This document shows positions 24,048 to 34,089 of a DNA stretch of 64,000 bases, piece by piece. The translations under genes were made by a program, and so were the position numbers. Numbering within the stretch: position 1 is the first letter of the stretch; each line of letters starts with the position of its first letter. This DNA is from Panonychus citri. Its lineage: Eukaryota; Arthropoda; Arachnida; Trombidiformes; Tetranychidae. The notes below the pieces were generated by a model. That model was not told the DNA's origin, searched no databases, and saw only the letters and a list, made by a program, of their open reading frames with translations. The stretch covers positions 372,001 to 436,000 of the forward strand of contig NW_026515514.1 in assembly GCF_014898815.1 (NCBI RefSeq), given 5' to 3'.

Positions 24048-24857
24048 ATGTCTGCCAGATTTTTTAAAATTGTTTTGCTTGTAGATAATCTTCTGCTTAT
24101 TCTTCTGACCATTTTGGGTATTGCTCTGAGCATTCTGCTCATCGGGCCCCAGTTAATAACTGAGTTCAGCGTAGCACTGGGCGTGCTGAGCTTTTCTTAT
24201 GTGGTCACTGGATTTTTCTTCGTTATGGCGAGTTTTTGTTTCATTGGAATCGTTTACAGTCATCTTGTTTGTCTCCATTTCACTGCTGCTTTGATTCTTT
24301 GTGCACCACTGGCCCTTTCTGTTTGGCTTGTGGTCAAGGAATTCTTATATTCCAGCCAAATCAATTATTATATTGTTGGTGTTTCTATTATCTATGGCAT
24401 TTTATGGTTCGTCCAAGTGATCTGTGAACTTTGCTTGGGTTGCTACATTTGCTGTCGACCAGAATCTCTTGATGAGGTTGACAAGGAGAAAGGTGAAATG
24501 AAGAAACTTGGAAATGAAGATGGAACAGAAGAAGAAAAAGAGAAACTTGTCCTCACCGGAAATGAGCCCATTCCTCCAAAAAGAACAACAACCTTAGAAG
24601 GTGTTAAAGAAGAAGAAAATGAACCTAATCCAGAGGAAGAAGATGATATTCCTGAAGAAGATGAACAAGATTACAGAGATAACCTCAGTCCAGGAGATCG
24701 TTTAGGATTACGTGGAACAGGATTTCATGATCATGATGTGAGACCGATCGATGAAGATGCTGAGATATCACCATCCCCACCAGGAGGTAAACCAGGACAC
24801 CCAACAGAATTACCTCTTGAAACAATACCGGAGGAGAGACAACGGTTATTGGCGTAA
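24048..24857 (+). CDS. Four-pass membrane protein with acidic tail
   Basis: Unrecognised protein of 269 aa. Start chosen at ATG 24048 (context CACCATGTC); upstream in-frame codons contain no ATG. The first ~140 residues form four hydrophobic helices with short loops, ending in a Cys-rich ELCLGCYICC membrane-exit segment that could be palmitoylated. The lack of a large extracellular loop with CCG argues against a true tetraspanin. The remaining half is a cytoplasmic, strongly acidic tail rich in Glu and Pro. The ORF closes with LLA-TAA, but that TAA lies inside GCGTAAGT, a perfect donor, and splicing to 25285 gives a different C-terminus (separate entry). Function unknown. Confidence 0.6.
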   Translation: MSARFFKIVLLVDNLLLILLTILGIALSILLIGPQLITEFSVALGVLSFSYVVTGFFFVMASFCFIGIVYSHLVCLHFTAALILCAPLALSVWLVVKEFLYSSQINYYIVGVSIIYGILWFVQVICELCLGCYICCRPESLDEVDKEKGEMKKLGNEDGTEEEKEKLVLTGNEPIPPKRTTTLEGVKEEENEPNPEEEDDIPEEDEQDYRDNLSPGDRLGLRGTGFHDHDVRPIDEDAEISPSPPGGKPGHPTELPLETIPEERQRLLA

Positions 24858-25284
24858 GTTGTATTGTGCTGTGAGTCTCTTATTTACAAAATGAACTCGC
24901 TAATGCACAAGCAGAACAAAAAAAAAGCTCATCCGCACGCTTACAATAATTGTGGATTGTTTTGTGACAGATCTGATTAATTTCTTTCCACCTCCTTGTG
25001 ATGCTTTTTGATACTCACTTATCATCTCTCAAAAACCCTTCTCAACTTTCCTGCTTCATTTTATATTCATTTTACTATTTGCTTTCCAATTTTGCTTTGA
25101 TCAATCATCCCAATGCAAATATAATCTTTTCCTTGAGTGACCATTTGCTTTAATTGTGACCTCTATCATTTTGTCCGATGCTATGCAACACTCTATTATC
25201 ATCGTCAACTAATTTATCTCATCTCATCTTTTCTTCACCGCATCATCATCATTATCACCATCATCATCTATTTGGAATCTACAG

Positions 25285-25330
25285 AAATGTTAAATGTCCA
25301 TTGGCTACTCCTGAGGATACAAGAGTGTGA
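25285..25330 (+). CDS. Possible alternative last exon of four-pass protein
   Basis: If the donor at 24854 (GTAAGT) is used with the acceptor at 25283-25284 (ATCTACAG), the frame continues from LLA into NVKCPLATPEDTRV and stops at TGA 25328-25330. The 431-bp intron would replace the LLA-stop end by 14 extra residues closing in D-T-R-V, which fits a class I PDZ-binding terminus (S/T-x-V). Frame and splice signals are visible; use of the exon is inference. Confidence 0.4.
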
Positions 25331-26710
25331 TTTTCGTTACATCTTTGCTGCAAACAAACACACAAAAAAAGTGATCGCATCTAATAGTTACTGTATCAGC
25401 TAGAATCCAAAAAAAAAATCATTAACTTTTAATCAATCAACAAAATACTCTCAGTTGAATCTTCCAGTATTGGACATCTCAAAGTACTCATTAGAGTAAA
25501 ATCAAATCAAAAAGCCGATCACCAATGCCGATTCTTGCTCAATTGTTGAATCATATTATTGGCCTAAATTGATTGTAATTTATAAAACTTGTTAAACTTC
25601 TACATCAACATCAACATCATGAGAATCATGACAAAATTTTTCTTTCATCATCTTTAATTTCCTTTCATTTTGATTAATTTCTCATGATCATTCCTCATCC
25701 ACCATGTGTGTTCACCAAAGGATCTACCATAAAACACACACATACACACACTCAACCACATACACACATAAACAAATTGACACTCATAAACACACTGAAA
25801 CAAACAAATTAACGCAAATCATCAACCTTGAAATCATCAAATCATCAATTGTAACAATGTTGACGAAGAAACAAAATCTCAAACTTTCGGAAGCACAACA
25901 ACAAACTCAATGAGAAATCAAATACTACAATTTGAAAGCAAATTTTTAACTAAATTAACTAATTCTAAGCTGGAGAATACATCTGAACGCAATCTTGTAA
26001 CAATTTAAGTCTTTTTTCTAATACTTAACGCTGTGTATTTGCTCTCTCTCTCTCTCTCTCCTTCTCTCTCATAATATATCTTTCATCTCACTTTTTTTCA
26101 TTCTTAATAACTTTTAAGTTGTTAATCAATTATCTCTCTCTCTCTCTCTGTATTCCTTGAACAATAATAATCAGCCCATGATTTTGGCAAAGGAATTACA
26201 AGTAGTATAATAATTACAACAATCTAAATTGTAATATAATGAACGGCAACAAATAAACAAAAATAATTATTCAAGTTTCTCTTATACAAAACAAGTGAAC
26301 ATTGTGTAAACATTTTCTTTCATTAATTAACTTAATCATAATAAAGATTAAAGATCAACAAACACAATTACAATTCCAATTACATGGTAACTTAACATTG
26401 AGAATCATGAGCTACATCTATTGACTAACATTTTCAATTCTCGCAATCTAATCACAATTAGCTGATTTTCGTAATAATTTTGATTACATTGTCCAATTAA
26501 ATTGATTTCTACAGTTAATTGATGATTAGATGAAATTGAATTGATCGATTTGTCGTTGCCAATGGCAACACTCAGATGAAAATCAGTCTCATCATTTTGA
26601 GTGCTTTTGATTTTGTTTTGTTTTTTTTTCATTCAATTTTTGGAAAACAATTAAACTTGATTTACTTTTGGTTCGTTTATTATTATTATTGTTTGTTAAT
26701 TGTTGTCACA
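25331..26710. other. Intergenic spacer with simple repeats
   Basis: 1.4 kb of 3' UTR and spacer with a CA-rich imperfect repeat near 25.73-25.80 kb and TC runs near 26.04-26.07 and 26.13-26.15 kb. No gene seen. Confidence 0.5.
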
Positions 26711-27469
26711 ATGAAGAGACGGTTATTGTTATTGTCCAATTCAACGCTCTTTGGCCAGTCTTACTTTGAATGGAGTAAATCAATTGTCAACGATTTTCTT
26801 GGTTCCAGTGTTGAGACAATTTTGTTTATCCCTTTTGCTGGTGTTACTATTTCATGGGATGAATATAAGAATTTAGTTTCCAAGGCTTTGGATAGATATA
26901 AGATTCAAGGAATTCATGAGGTCGAGGATATGGTCCAGGCCGTGAATAGCGCTCAGGTCATTTGTATCGGTGGTGGAAATACTTTTAATTTACTCTACAA
27001 ACTTCAGGAAAACAATTTAATCTCTATCATCAGAAAACGGATTCTTGAGGATGGAATACCTTATATCGGCTGGTCGGCTGGTTCTAATGTGGCCTGTGTT
27101 GATATTGGAACGACTAATGATATGCCCGTTATTTGGCCTTCCACTGATTCGGCTTTGAATCTTTTCCCGTATAATCTTAACCCTCATTACACCGAGGCCA
27201 CAATTCCTAATATCAATGGGGAATCCCGGATAACCCGACTCAACGAAGCTTTTGAAGTTAAACAAAGGTCAATTGTCGCTCTTCCCGAAGGAACTGGAAT
27301 CAAGGTTGAAAATGGAAAATTTCAATTCTTTCGAACTGAATTACCTCAATATCTTCCACTTACCGTTAAGGTTTGGAAGAAGGTTAAAAATTCAAAGAAA
27401 CCTGAGATTCTGGAATATCCCATGGAAGAGAAACAAAGTGATTGGAAACAACTTGATATCTTTTCTTAA
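26711..27469 (+). CDS. Peptidase E-like alpha-aspartyl dipeptidase
   Basis: Predicted cytosolic serine peptidase of family S51, which splits dipeptides with N-terminal Asp. Intronless, 252 aa from ATG 26711; the longer in-frame upstream extension is hydrophobic leader-like sequence and is not part of the family. Landmarks are LFIPFAGV, ICIGGGNTFNLLYKL, the nucleophile elbow GWSAGSNVA (Ser122), NLNPHYT (His159) and ALPEGTGI. These match the order and spacing of the Ser/His positions in bacterial PepE as I recall them. Bacterial PepE is about 229 aa, so this one is slightly longer, with a Lys-rich C-terminal extension. PepE-like genes occur in several animals, so absence of introns alone does not show transfer from bacteria. 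Confidence 0.88.
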   Translation: MKRRLLLLSNSTLFGQSYFEWSKSIVNDFLGSSVETILFIPFAGVTISWDEYKNLVSKALDRYKIQGIHEVEDMVQAVNSAQVICIGGGNTFNLLYKLQENNLISIIRKRILEDGIPYIGWSAGSNVACVDIGTTNDMPVIWPSTDSALNLFPYNLNPHYTEATIPNINGESRITRLNEAFEVKQRSIVALPEGTGIKVENGKFQFFRTELPQYLPLTVKVWKKVKNSKKPEILEYPMEEKQSDWKQLDIFS

Positions 27470-28231
27470 TCAGTTGATTAACAGAATATCAAATTAGATC
27501 AATAACTTTCGAAATAAACATTTGTCTTACATCCAAATCAACGCTACCAATTAAATTGGAAACAATCAGGTCAATCTGGTGATTATTCATCAGAATTTCA
27601 ATCGACTACAATAACGATTAGTTTGGTTGCTTATGTTAAACACTAATTAGATCCTCTAATTAAATGATTAACCAGAGATTCCAGATAAATTCTGATAATT
27701 ATCTTGTTTCTGTTGATACAATTAAATACCTTTGAACGTTTGATTTTTCTGCTTTTTATCCTGTTAGTTAATTAGCTATTGATTAGATTAAACAGTTTCA
27801 TGGGAATTAATCACTTTTTGTTTATTCAAAGATCTTTAAGTTTATGTTGTTAAAAAAAGAGAGAAAAAGTTTCAATATTTTCTCAGAATTACCATGAGTC
27901 TTATTATCGTTTAGAAAGTTGATCGGAATTTTCGAGATTGTTATTCAGTTCGAAGAGATTAAAATTTTCTATTGAAAGTTCATCGATTAGAACTTTCGAG
28001 TTATTATCCCAACGTTTTATTCAATTGAAATTCTGTTCACGGTCTGAACATCGATTGGAATGTTTTAAATGACAATCGATTTTCCATCTAATTTTTGTTA
28101 CAATTAAAAGAAAAATAATCGAACTTTTTTTATCTACTTGATTAATCGAGATGAAAAAGAATCGATGTTGATCATTTAAATTCTCAGTTGTTGTTTATCT
28201 CAATTTGTTTGGTTCCTTTTAATTATCAGAA
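27470..28231. other. Spacer upstream of the SDR gene
   Basis: 762 bp of AT-rich spacer. The stretch 27.9-28.1 kb has loosely repeated CGA/GAAAGTT-type words but no clear tandem unit. No gene seen. Confidence 0.5.
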
Positions 28232-29077
28232 ATGTTTCGTTCGATTTTAATCACTGGTGCTAATCGAGGGCTCGGTTTGGAATTCGTCAAACAATTTGTT
28301 AATTATGAGCCAAAAGTCGAGACAATTATCGCCGTTTGTCGAAATCCTGGTAATGCTCAGGTGAGTCTCATTTCTTTTTCACAATTGATCAGGTAAATAA
28401 TCTAAAGTTTAATTGTTCTAGGAATTAACTCAAGTATCATCAGCGAACGAAAATGTTACAATTATCGAATTAGATGTTCGAGATTATTCAAAATACGATC
28501 AAAGTTATGAAAAGATCGCAAGTATCGTTGGAGACAAAGGTCTGGATCTCCTAATCAACAACGCTGGTATCGCTCTAAGGGGAAACCTTGACGTTGTTGA
28601 GCCTAAAGATATGATGGAAAATTTTGAGGTCAATGTTGTCGCTCCTTTGATGTTCGCACGGAAATTAATTCCACTGATTAAACCTTCACAGGCTAAATTA
28701 ATTGTCAACATCTCTTCAGAGCTCGGGAGCATCGCTAATAGCACAGGGGGAATGTATCCTTACAAAACAAGTAAAGTAAGTTGATTAGTCGCAATTTAGT
28801 ATCTTGATCAGGTTTTCCATTCAATTAACATTTGAAATTGATCGTTTTCTAGGCTGCACTGAACATGGTGACCAAATGTATGGCCGAAGACTTGAAACAA
28901 CAAGGAATCAGTTGCATCGCTCTTCACCCAGGGTGGGTCGTTACTGACATGGGAGGACCGAAGGCTCATCTTAAGGTCGATCAAAGCATTTCTCAGATGA
29001 TTCAAGTGATTCGAAAGCTCGACATCAATTCAACAGGATCTTTTCTCTCTTTTAATGGTGATACTTTGCCCTGGTAA
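28232..29077 (+). CDS. Short-chain dehydrogenase/reductase (C-factor/sniffer-like)
   Basis: NAD(P)-dependent oxidoreductase of the classical SDR family; substrate not predictable. Exons 28232-28360, 28422-28775, 28853-29077; 708 nt, 235 aa. Cofactor motif TGANRGLG at residues 8-15, LDVRD, structural NNAG, and catalytic residues as SS...YPYKTSK (Ser, then Tyr-x-x-x-Lys). PGWVVTDMGG follows, the usual loop after the active site. The intron positions keep phase 0. The pattern resembles animal sniffer/carbonyl-reductase-like and bacterial C-factor SDRs. The gene runs tail-to-tail with CARS, with a gap of about 157 bp. Confidence 0.9.
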
Positions 29078-29234
29078 TCAATTCGAAGCATTTTGAGATT
29101 CATTTGATTCGATTTATACATTAATTACTTATTTTCGCACGTTGGTAAAGGATTCAAAAGAATAAAAAAAAGTTTTAATTCTCAATTAATTCGATTAATG
29201 TTATAAGTTATTAGTTTTCAATTGAGATTTAGTT

Positions 29235-31968
29235 TTAAACTTTAATATTTCCTTTGGAACTTTTGAGATATTCTTCATATTTTTTCTCTTGTTGTTCGTA
29301 TAATTTGATCAATTTCTTAAGCGCTGATTTACTGATCGGCTTTCCTTCGATGTCAAGAGTTGGTAAACCCTGGAAAATAAAAAGATGAATTTTTAATTTA
29401 CTGTGAGTCCATTTTATTAGTCTACTTACTTTCTCATCAAATGCTGAATATTTATCTGTTTGGTTGATGAATAATTGTGTCGGTGGTATTGATTTTTTAG
29501 CATCTTTAGCCTTTTGAGCTTCTTCGAGTTCTTTTTTCTTTCTTTCCTTTTCGAGTTTTTCTGCTTCTTCTTGCTTCTTAAGAGTCTCCCTGTCCATTAT
29601 TCGAAACAATGTAAACATTTTCTCTAAAATAGAAATATCATCTTCTAATTCAACCCCGAGATCAACCAACTTCTCTCTTAACTGATCACATTTTACCATA
29701 ATAACAGAGTCCTTTTATCTAAACCAATTTGTCGCATCTCTTGTCGGAAATTCGCAATAACCTGAACAAAAGGTAGAATCGCCTCTTCTTTGTCCATCGA
29801 TGGTAAACCCTAGTAGAAGAAATAAAATAGATTCAATTATTCTGTTGATTCTCATGGAAAAATGTTTTAATAGAACTTACGTTTTCATCGAATGTTTTTT
29901 TCATCTTTTCAATCTCTTTTAGAAGAGTCTCTCTATCTGCAACTTTAATTGTTGTGGACATTTTTCCTGAAATTTCTTCCTCCGTGAATTGGATTCCAAG
30001 ATTGACTAAATTTTCTTTCAGTTTGTCACATTTTACTATAATATCGTTTTCTTTTTTATCCAAACCAATTTGTCGCATCTCTTGTCGAAATTAACTATCT
30101 CACTGATAAAAGGTAAAATTACCTCTTCGATAACCATTGAAGATGAGGTCAATTCCGCTTTTGTATCTTTTTCCCAAGCACCAAAAACTTTCATCAAATC
30201 AAATATATAATGAGTGACATCCAGTAAAATTTTCCTATTTGGACTAAGATCATCTTTCAAATAATCTCGAGTTGCACTGATTAAATTGTTTACACATTCA
30301 AGTGACTTTACAGTATTGAAATTATCACATATGAAATTTTCAACACGTTGTTTGGTTTCCTCAAGTCTGAAATGAGTTAAAATTGATAAAAATTAAAAAT
30401 CGATCTGAGAAATTGAAGAAAAAAAAACTAAACCTTTGCGATAAAATTGTTTCTTTAGATGAAAACTTGTCCGATGAATCCAAGTTAATCAAAGTCCATT
30501 TGATTGACCAAAGAAATTTCTAAAACAAGAAAATAAGAGTTAATTGTATCATCTGATTAATATTCTTCTCATTAACTTACATTTAATGACTTTTCGAACG
30601 CCAAAGCCTCTCTCATAGTTGTATCTCCATAATCTAAGGTAGCATTCCAAGCATGAAGTAAAAAGGCTAATCTTAATTGTCGCCAAGAGTGTTTTTTCAA
30701 TGCATCGTTGATTGTGATGAAGTTTTTTAAAGACTTTGACATTTTACATCCAGAGATAGTTAAATGGCCAGTGTGCAGGAAATAATTAACCCAATTATCA
30801 CCAGTATCATAATATGCTTCCGATTGAGCCATCTCATTATCGTGATGAGGAAACTTTAGATCACAACCACCAGAATGAATATCTAAAGTACTTCCAAGAG
30901 TGTCACTTGCCATAACTGAACATTCAATATGCCAACCAGGTCTTCCCTTACCCCAAGGGCTGTCCCATGAAGGTTCACCGGGTTTTGATTTTTTCCATAG
31001 GGCGAAATCATTTGGATGCCTTTTATCCTGGATACCAGAAAATAAAACTCCTTCTCCTTCACTTTGTGCTTTATTATCACCAACAGATTCAGGTGAAAGT
31101 TTAGCATAATTGTGTTTAGATGATGAACTGAATTTAGCCGTATCAAAGTAGACTGACTGATTGGACTCGTAAGCATATCCATTGGAAATTATTTTTACAA
31201 TATAAGTAACAATTTGGGGTACATACTCGCTGACACGAGTTAAGGTTTCAGGTTCCATGACATTTAAATTTCTCATATCGTCAAAAAATTCGGCTTCATA
31301 TTTACGAGGAACATTAGTAAATATTTCATTGTCAGTAACTGTAGACCCACGTTGATTGTCCAAATAGTCATAGAGAATTTCCTTATATATATTAATAGTT
31401 TCCTCGGTACTTTGTGATTGATTAGTTTTACATTCTTCTAATAGTCGACTCATCATAGCTTTTTTATCTGGATCATCTTCTTTGGTGTATTTAGTTTCGT
31501 AAGCAGCAATGGCTTTCTTAATATCTTCATCAAATGCTGAGGCACTATGATTACCACAGGTCACTTCTGATTTGTACGTATCAAATAGATAAAGTTGACG
31601 AGCTTTTCTAATAATCTTATCATCAATATCTGTTATATTCATGACATAATCAATACGGTAACCAAAATAATGAGCCAATATCCGCCTAATTATATCTAAC
31701 GATATATACGAACGAGCATGGCCCATATGAGAAGAATCATAAACAGTAGGTCCACAATTATACCAAAGTATCAGTCCTGATTTTTGAGTGATAAATTTCT
31801 CCTAAAACCGAAACAGAAAATACAGAAAAAAAATCAACAACACAATCAAAATGAGGAAAAACAATAAAAACGAAATAAACAATTTCAACCAACCTTTTTT
31901 CGAGAAATTGAATTGTAGATTACTAATTTCTCTCTTCTCTCCTGATGCTCCTTCTCCATGATAACCAT
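29235..31968 (-). CDS. CARS1: Cysteinyl-tRNA synthetase, cytosolic, with frameshifted 3' duplication
   Basis: Class I synthetase that charges tRNA-Cys in the cytosol. Exons in order: 31968-31894, 31801-30581, 30519-30434, 30366-29881, 29809-29430, 29369-29235. The N-terminus LVIYNSISRKKEKF aligns with the eukaryotic family. The catalytic core is intact: CGPTVYDSSHMGHAR (HIGH-type motif), NITDIDDKII, GWHIECS, GGCDLKFPHHDNE, and KMSKS in GCKMSKSLKNF. The C-terminal region ends GLPTLDIEGKPISKSALKK as expected. Two problems are visible: the segment from EEVILPF to FDEN-GLP exists twice in tandem, and each copy has one indel. One base is missing near 30086 (compare GTCGAAA with GTCGGAAA in the other copy), and there is an extra 2 (or missing 1) near 29710. 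Either this allele makes a truncated or alternatively spliced C-terminus, or the sequence has errors. The core identity is certain. Confidence 0.85.
29430..30140 (-). repeat. Internal tandem duplication in CARS C-terminal exons
   Basis: Two diverged copies of the same coding stretch. The first in transcription order is about 30140-29881 and contains FRQEMRQIGLDKK, IVKCDKLKENLVNLG and DRETLLKE. The second is exon 29809-29430 with FRQEMRQIGLDKR, MVKCDQLREKLVDLG and DRETLKKQ. The earlier copy has lost the Lys/Glu-rich and FINQTDKYS part. Both end in FDEN/FDEK at a splice donor, and each is followed by an acceptor and GLP. Confidence 0.75.
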
Positions 31969-32122
31969 TAACTCTAATCCAAACCACAACAATTAACCAA
32001 TTTAATAAATAAATAAATAAAAATCTATCAAAAAAAACCGGAAGAATTCAAAACAACCACATCAACATTGTTGATTTAACATTTGATAGAAAAAAAATTC
32101 CAAAGAGAATTTAGTTCAACCG

Positions 32123-32135
32123 CGACATCTGGTGG
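32123..32135 (-). promoter_or_regulatory. CTCF-like motif near CARS start
   Basis: Minus strand reads CCACCAGATGTCG, one mismatch from the CTCF core consensus CCASYAGRKGGCR. It lies about 155 bp upstream of the CARS start codon, in the head-to-head gap with the retrotransposon ORF. It resembles the perfect match at 12648-12660. Weak evidence. Confidence 0.25.
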
Positions 32136-32308
32136 ATTCGAATTTCAACTTTTGATAAACTGAAGAAAAGTCGCTTTTTTTTGTGCTCCTGAAAATTTGG
32201 AACTTTTTCATGATAATCATCAAAAATTCCCTTTACTTTTGTGCTAAATCATTAAATTAGTGACTAGCAACCTTACTGTTAAAAAACTAGACTGATTGTG
32301 ATATAAAA

Positions 32309-33627
32309 ATGTCTTCAAACAACCAAATTCAAGTGTCAGCTCCTGACCTCAGAAAATGTAAGTAAATCTAGATATTTAAAAGTCTCAATACCGAACACAA
32401 ATTATACCGAACAAACTTCATAAATAAAATAAACGAATACCTAACAATCTAATATTTAAAATCCAATATTTAAATGCAAATTTTTCTCCTTCAACAGTGA
32501 AAGATAAAAAGGTCTCCAAACGAGCGAAATTTGCTTTAGTTAAGGATTACGTTGAAGCTCATCAAAACACGAATTTAAATATTGATACTATCAACACGGA
32601 GCTTATTGCCTTTCCAATAATAAAAACCTTGCAAGAGGCAGTGAAAGATACTCGTTTTGTAAATGGCCTTAAAGAAAATGAAATACTCGACCTGGTCAAA
32701 TTCACTGATCGATTATTGTCAATCCAAGAACAATCGACACAACCTGATATTGAGATGCAGCCGATTGAAATACAAGATTTATCTAATAATCAAATCAAGA
32801 ACCTTCTCTCAGTGCCTTACAATACTCATCAAGGTCCACCGCCTACCTGGTTTAATGTGTCTCACCTGACAATTCATCACACAATAATTGTGAAGATTCC
32901 TGGATTGAAAAACCAGTTAAATAGAAAATTGGGTGAATTAACAACTGATCAAGTAGAAAATCTCTTGGAAGAAGCGATGGAAGATATTGGTACAGCGGAA
33001 GAAGTCACTCCTGGTTTTGATTCCGCCAAAATTAAGTGCTCAAGTGTTTCTGATCGCTCAAAGATATTCAACTACATTCGTAAGGTTAAACCTGAATGGG
33101 ACACCAAAATTCCACCCATTCATGACCCACAAATAAAAATTCTCTCAGTCAAATTCTGTGAAGACAATATCGCTCAATGGATACAGAGATTGGTAATGAA
33201 AAATAAATGGAAGAAATGTTGGAAAGTCAACATTAAGCATTATTATCGAAATGGGCGATTCTACGACATAATAATTGAAATCGATCCTGCACTTCGAGAA
33301 TGGTTGGAGGCTCATGATGGTCTAATCTCTGTTGGATATAAACGTGCTCGAGTTGTTGACCATTTTGACATCAAACAGTGTAAACGCTGCACTCGCTTTG
33401 GTCACAATGCCAATAAGTGTACACAAATTAGTATTTGTCCGTATTGTGGAGACAAAGATCATGTCCATGAAACCTGCCCGATAAAAGATGTACCACATAA
33501 GTGGCAGTGCCCAAATTGTCTTAAGCGAGGAGAAAATGCCTTTGAAAACAAATGTTTAAAATTTCAAGAAAAATTGCTCTTTGAACTTGAAAGAAGAAAC
33601 TTTCAGTACAAAGTTATAATGGCTTAG
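32309..33627 (+). CDS. Retrotransposon ORF1-like Gag protein with an intron
   Basis: Nucleic-acid-binding Gag-like protein. ATG 32309 begins a 49-nt exon that ends at AAAAT|GTAAGT. The acceptor at 32496-32497 (TTCAACAG) restores the same frame (...DLRK-LKDKKVSK...), giving a 392-aa product; unspliced, translation stops within three codons. The C-terminal third has two canonical CCHC knuckles, CKRCTRFGHNANKC and CPYCGDKDHVHETC (both C-x2-C-x4-H-x4-C), then a third partial finger CPNC...C. The middle part has an RRM-like stretch before the knuckles, as in arthropod LINE ORF1 proteins. The ORF without the intron would start at a GTG, so splicing best explains the start. It could instead be a separate, domesticated Gag gene next to the element. 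Confidence 0.65.
32358..32497 (+). other. Candidate 140-bp intron in retrotransposon ORF1
   Basis: GTAAGT donor and TTCAACAG acceptor with a T-rich tract before it; removal keeps the reading frame. Size is similar to host introns. Introns are not expected in an element copied from RNA unless the RNA template escapes splicing. Confidence 0.5.
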
Positions 33628-34089
33628 AGTTAATCCCTAAATTGCTTCAAACAATTCACATCTCCTTGAAAACTAAACCCTTCACAAAGAACCAAAAGCC
33701 TATTAACAATTAACAATAATTAATCTCTAACAATTAATCCTTTAACTCTAATCCCTATCCTTCGGCTGAAGCAATTAGGAACATAACACTTAGAAGTGAA
33801 ATTATTCTTCATGAATAACTAAAAGATTACTAACAACAACAATCAATCCTAACAATTTACTCTCGACTTTTACTAACCAAACAATTAAACACTCTCACAA
33901 ATTAACAAGAAACAGTAAGAAAAACAATTAGAAAAGAAAATATCATAAAAACAATCATTAACCATTTCTCATTAACCATTTCTCATTAACCATTTCTCAT
34001 TAACAATTAACAATTAAATTTCCTAGTAATTAAATTTCTTAACAATTAACTCTTGCAACTAATTAAGGACAAAGTTCAAAACAAGCTTA
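33628..34089 (+). other. Spacer between retrotransposon ORFs
   Basis: 462 bp of A-rich non-coding sequence between the first and second ORFs. It ends with three perfect 14-bp units of ATTAACCATTTCTC (33957-33998) and a partial fourth. No ORF seen. Confidence 0.6.
33957..34004 (+). repeat. 14-bp tandem repeat (ATTAACCATTTCTC)n
   Basis: Three exact copies plus a partial fourth, just upstream of the second ORF of the retrotransposon. Short internal tandem repeats of this kind are common in LINE untranslated regions. Confidence 0.85.

Noticed and set aside
25704..25913. Thr/His-rich ORF near 25.7 kb
   Set aside because: Translation of an imperfect CA repeat; begins in the spacer with no gene structure around it.
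27017..27265. Minus-strand ORF opposite the PepE-like gene
   Set aside because: Shadow ORF; the plus-strand enzyme motifs are decisive.
26711..27469. Bacterial gene transfer as origin of the PepE-like gene
   Set aside because: Intronless structure is suggestive, but PepE-like proteins exist in other animals; without a tree the claim is not supported.
33957..34004. CRISPR-like array
   Set aside because: Only three adjacent 14-bp units without spacers, in a eukaryotic retrotransposon; it is a short tandem repeat.
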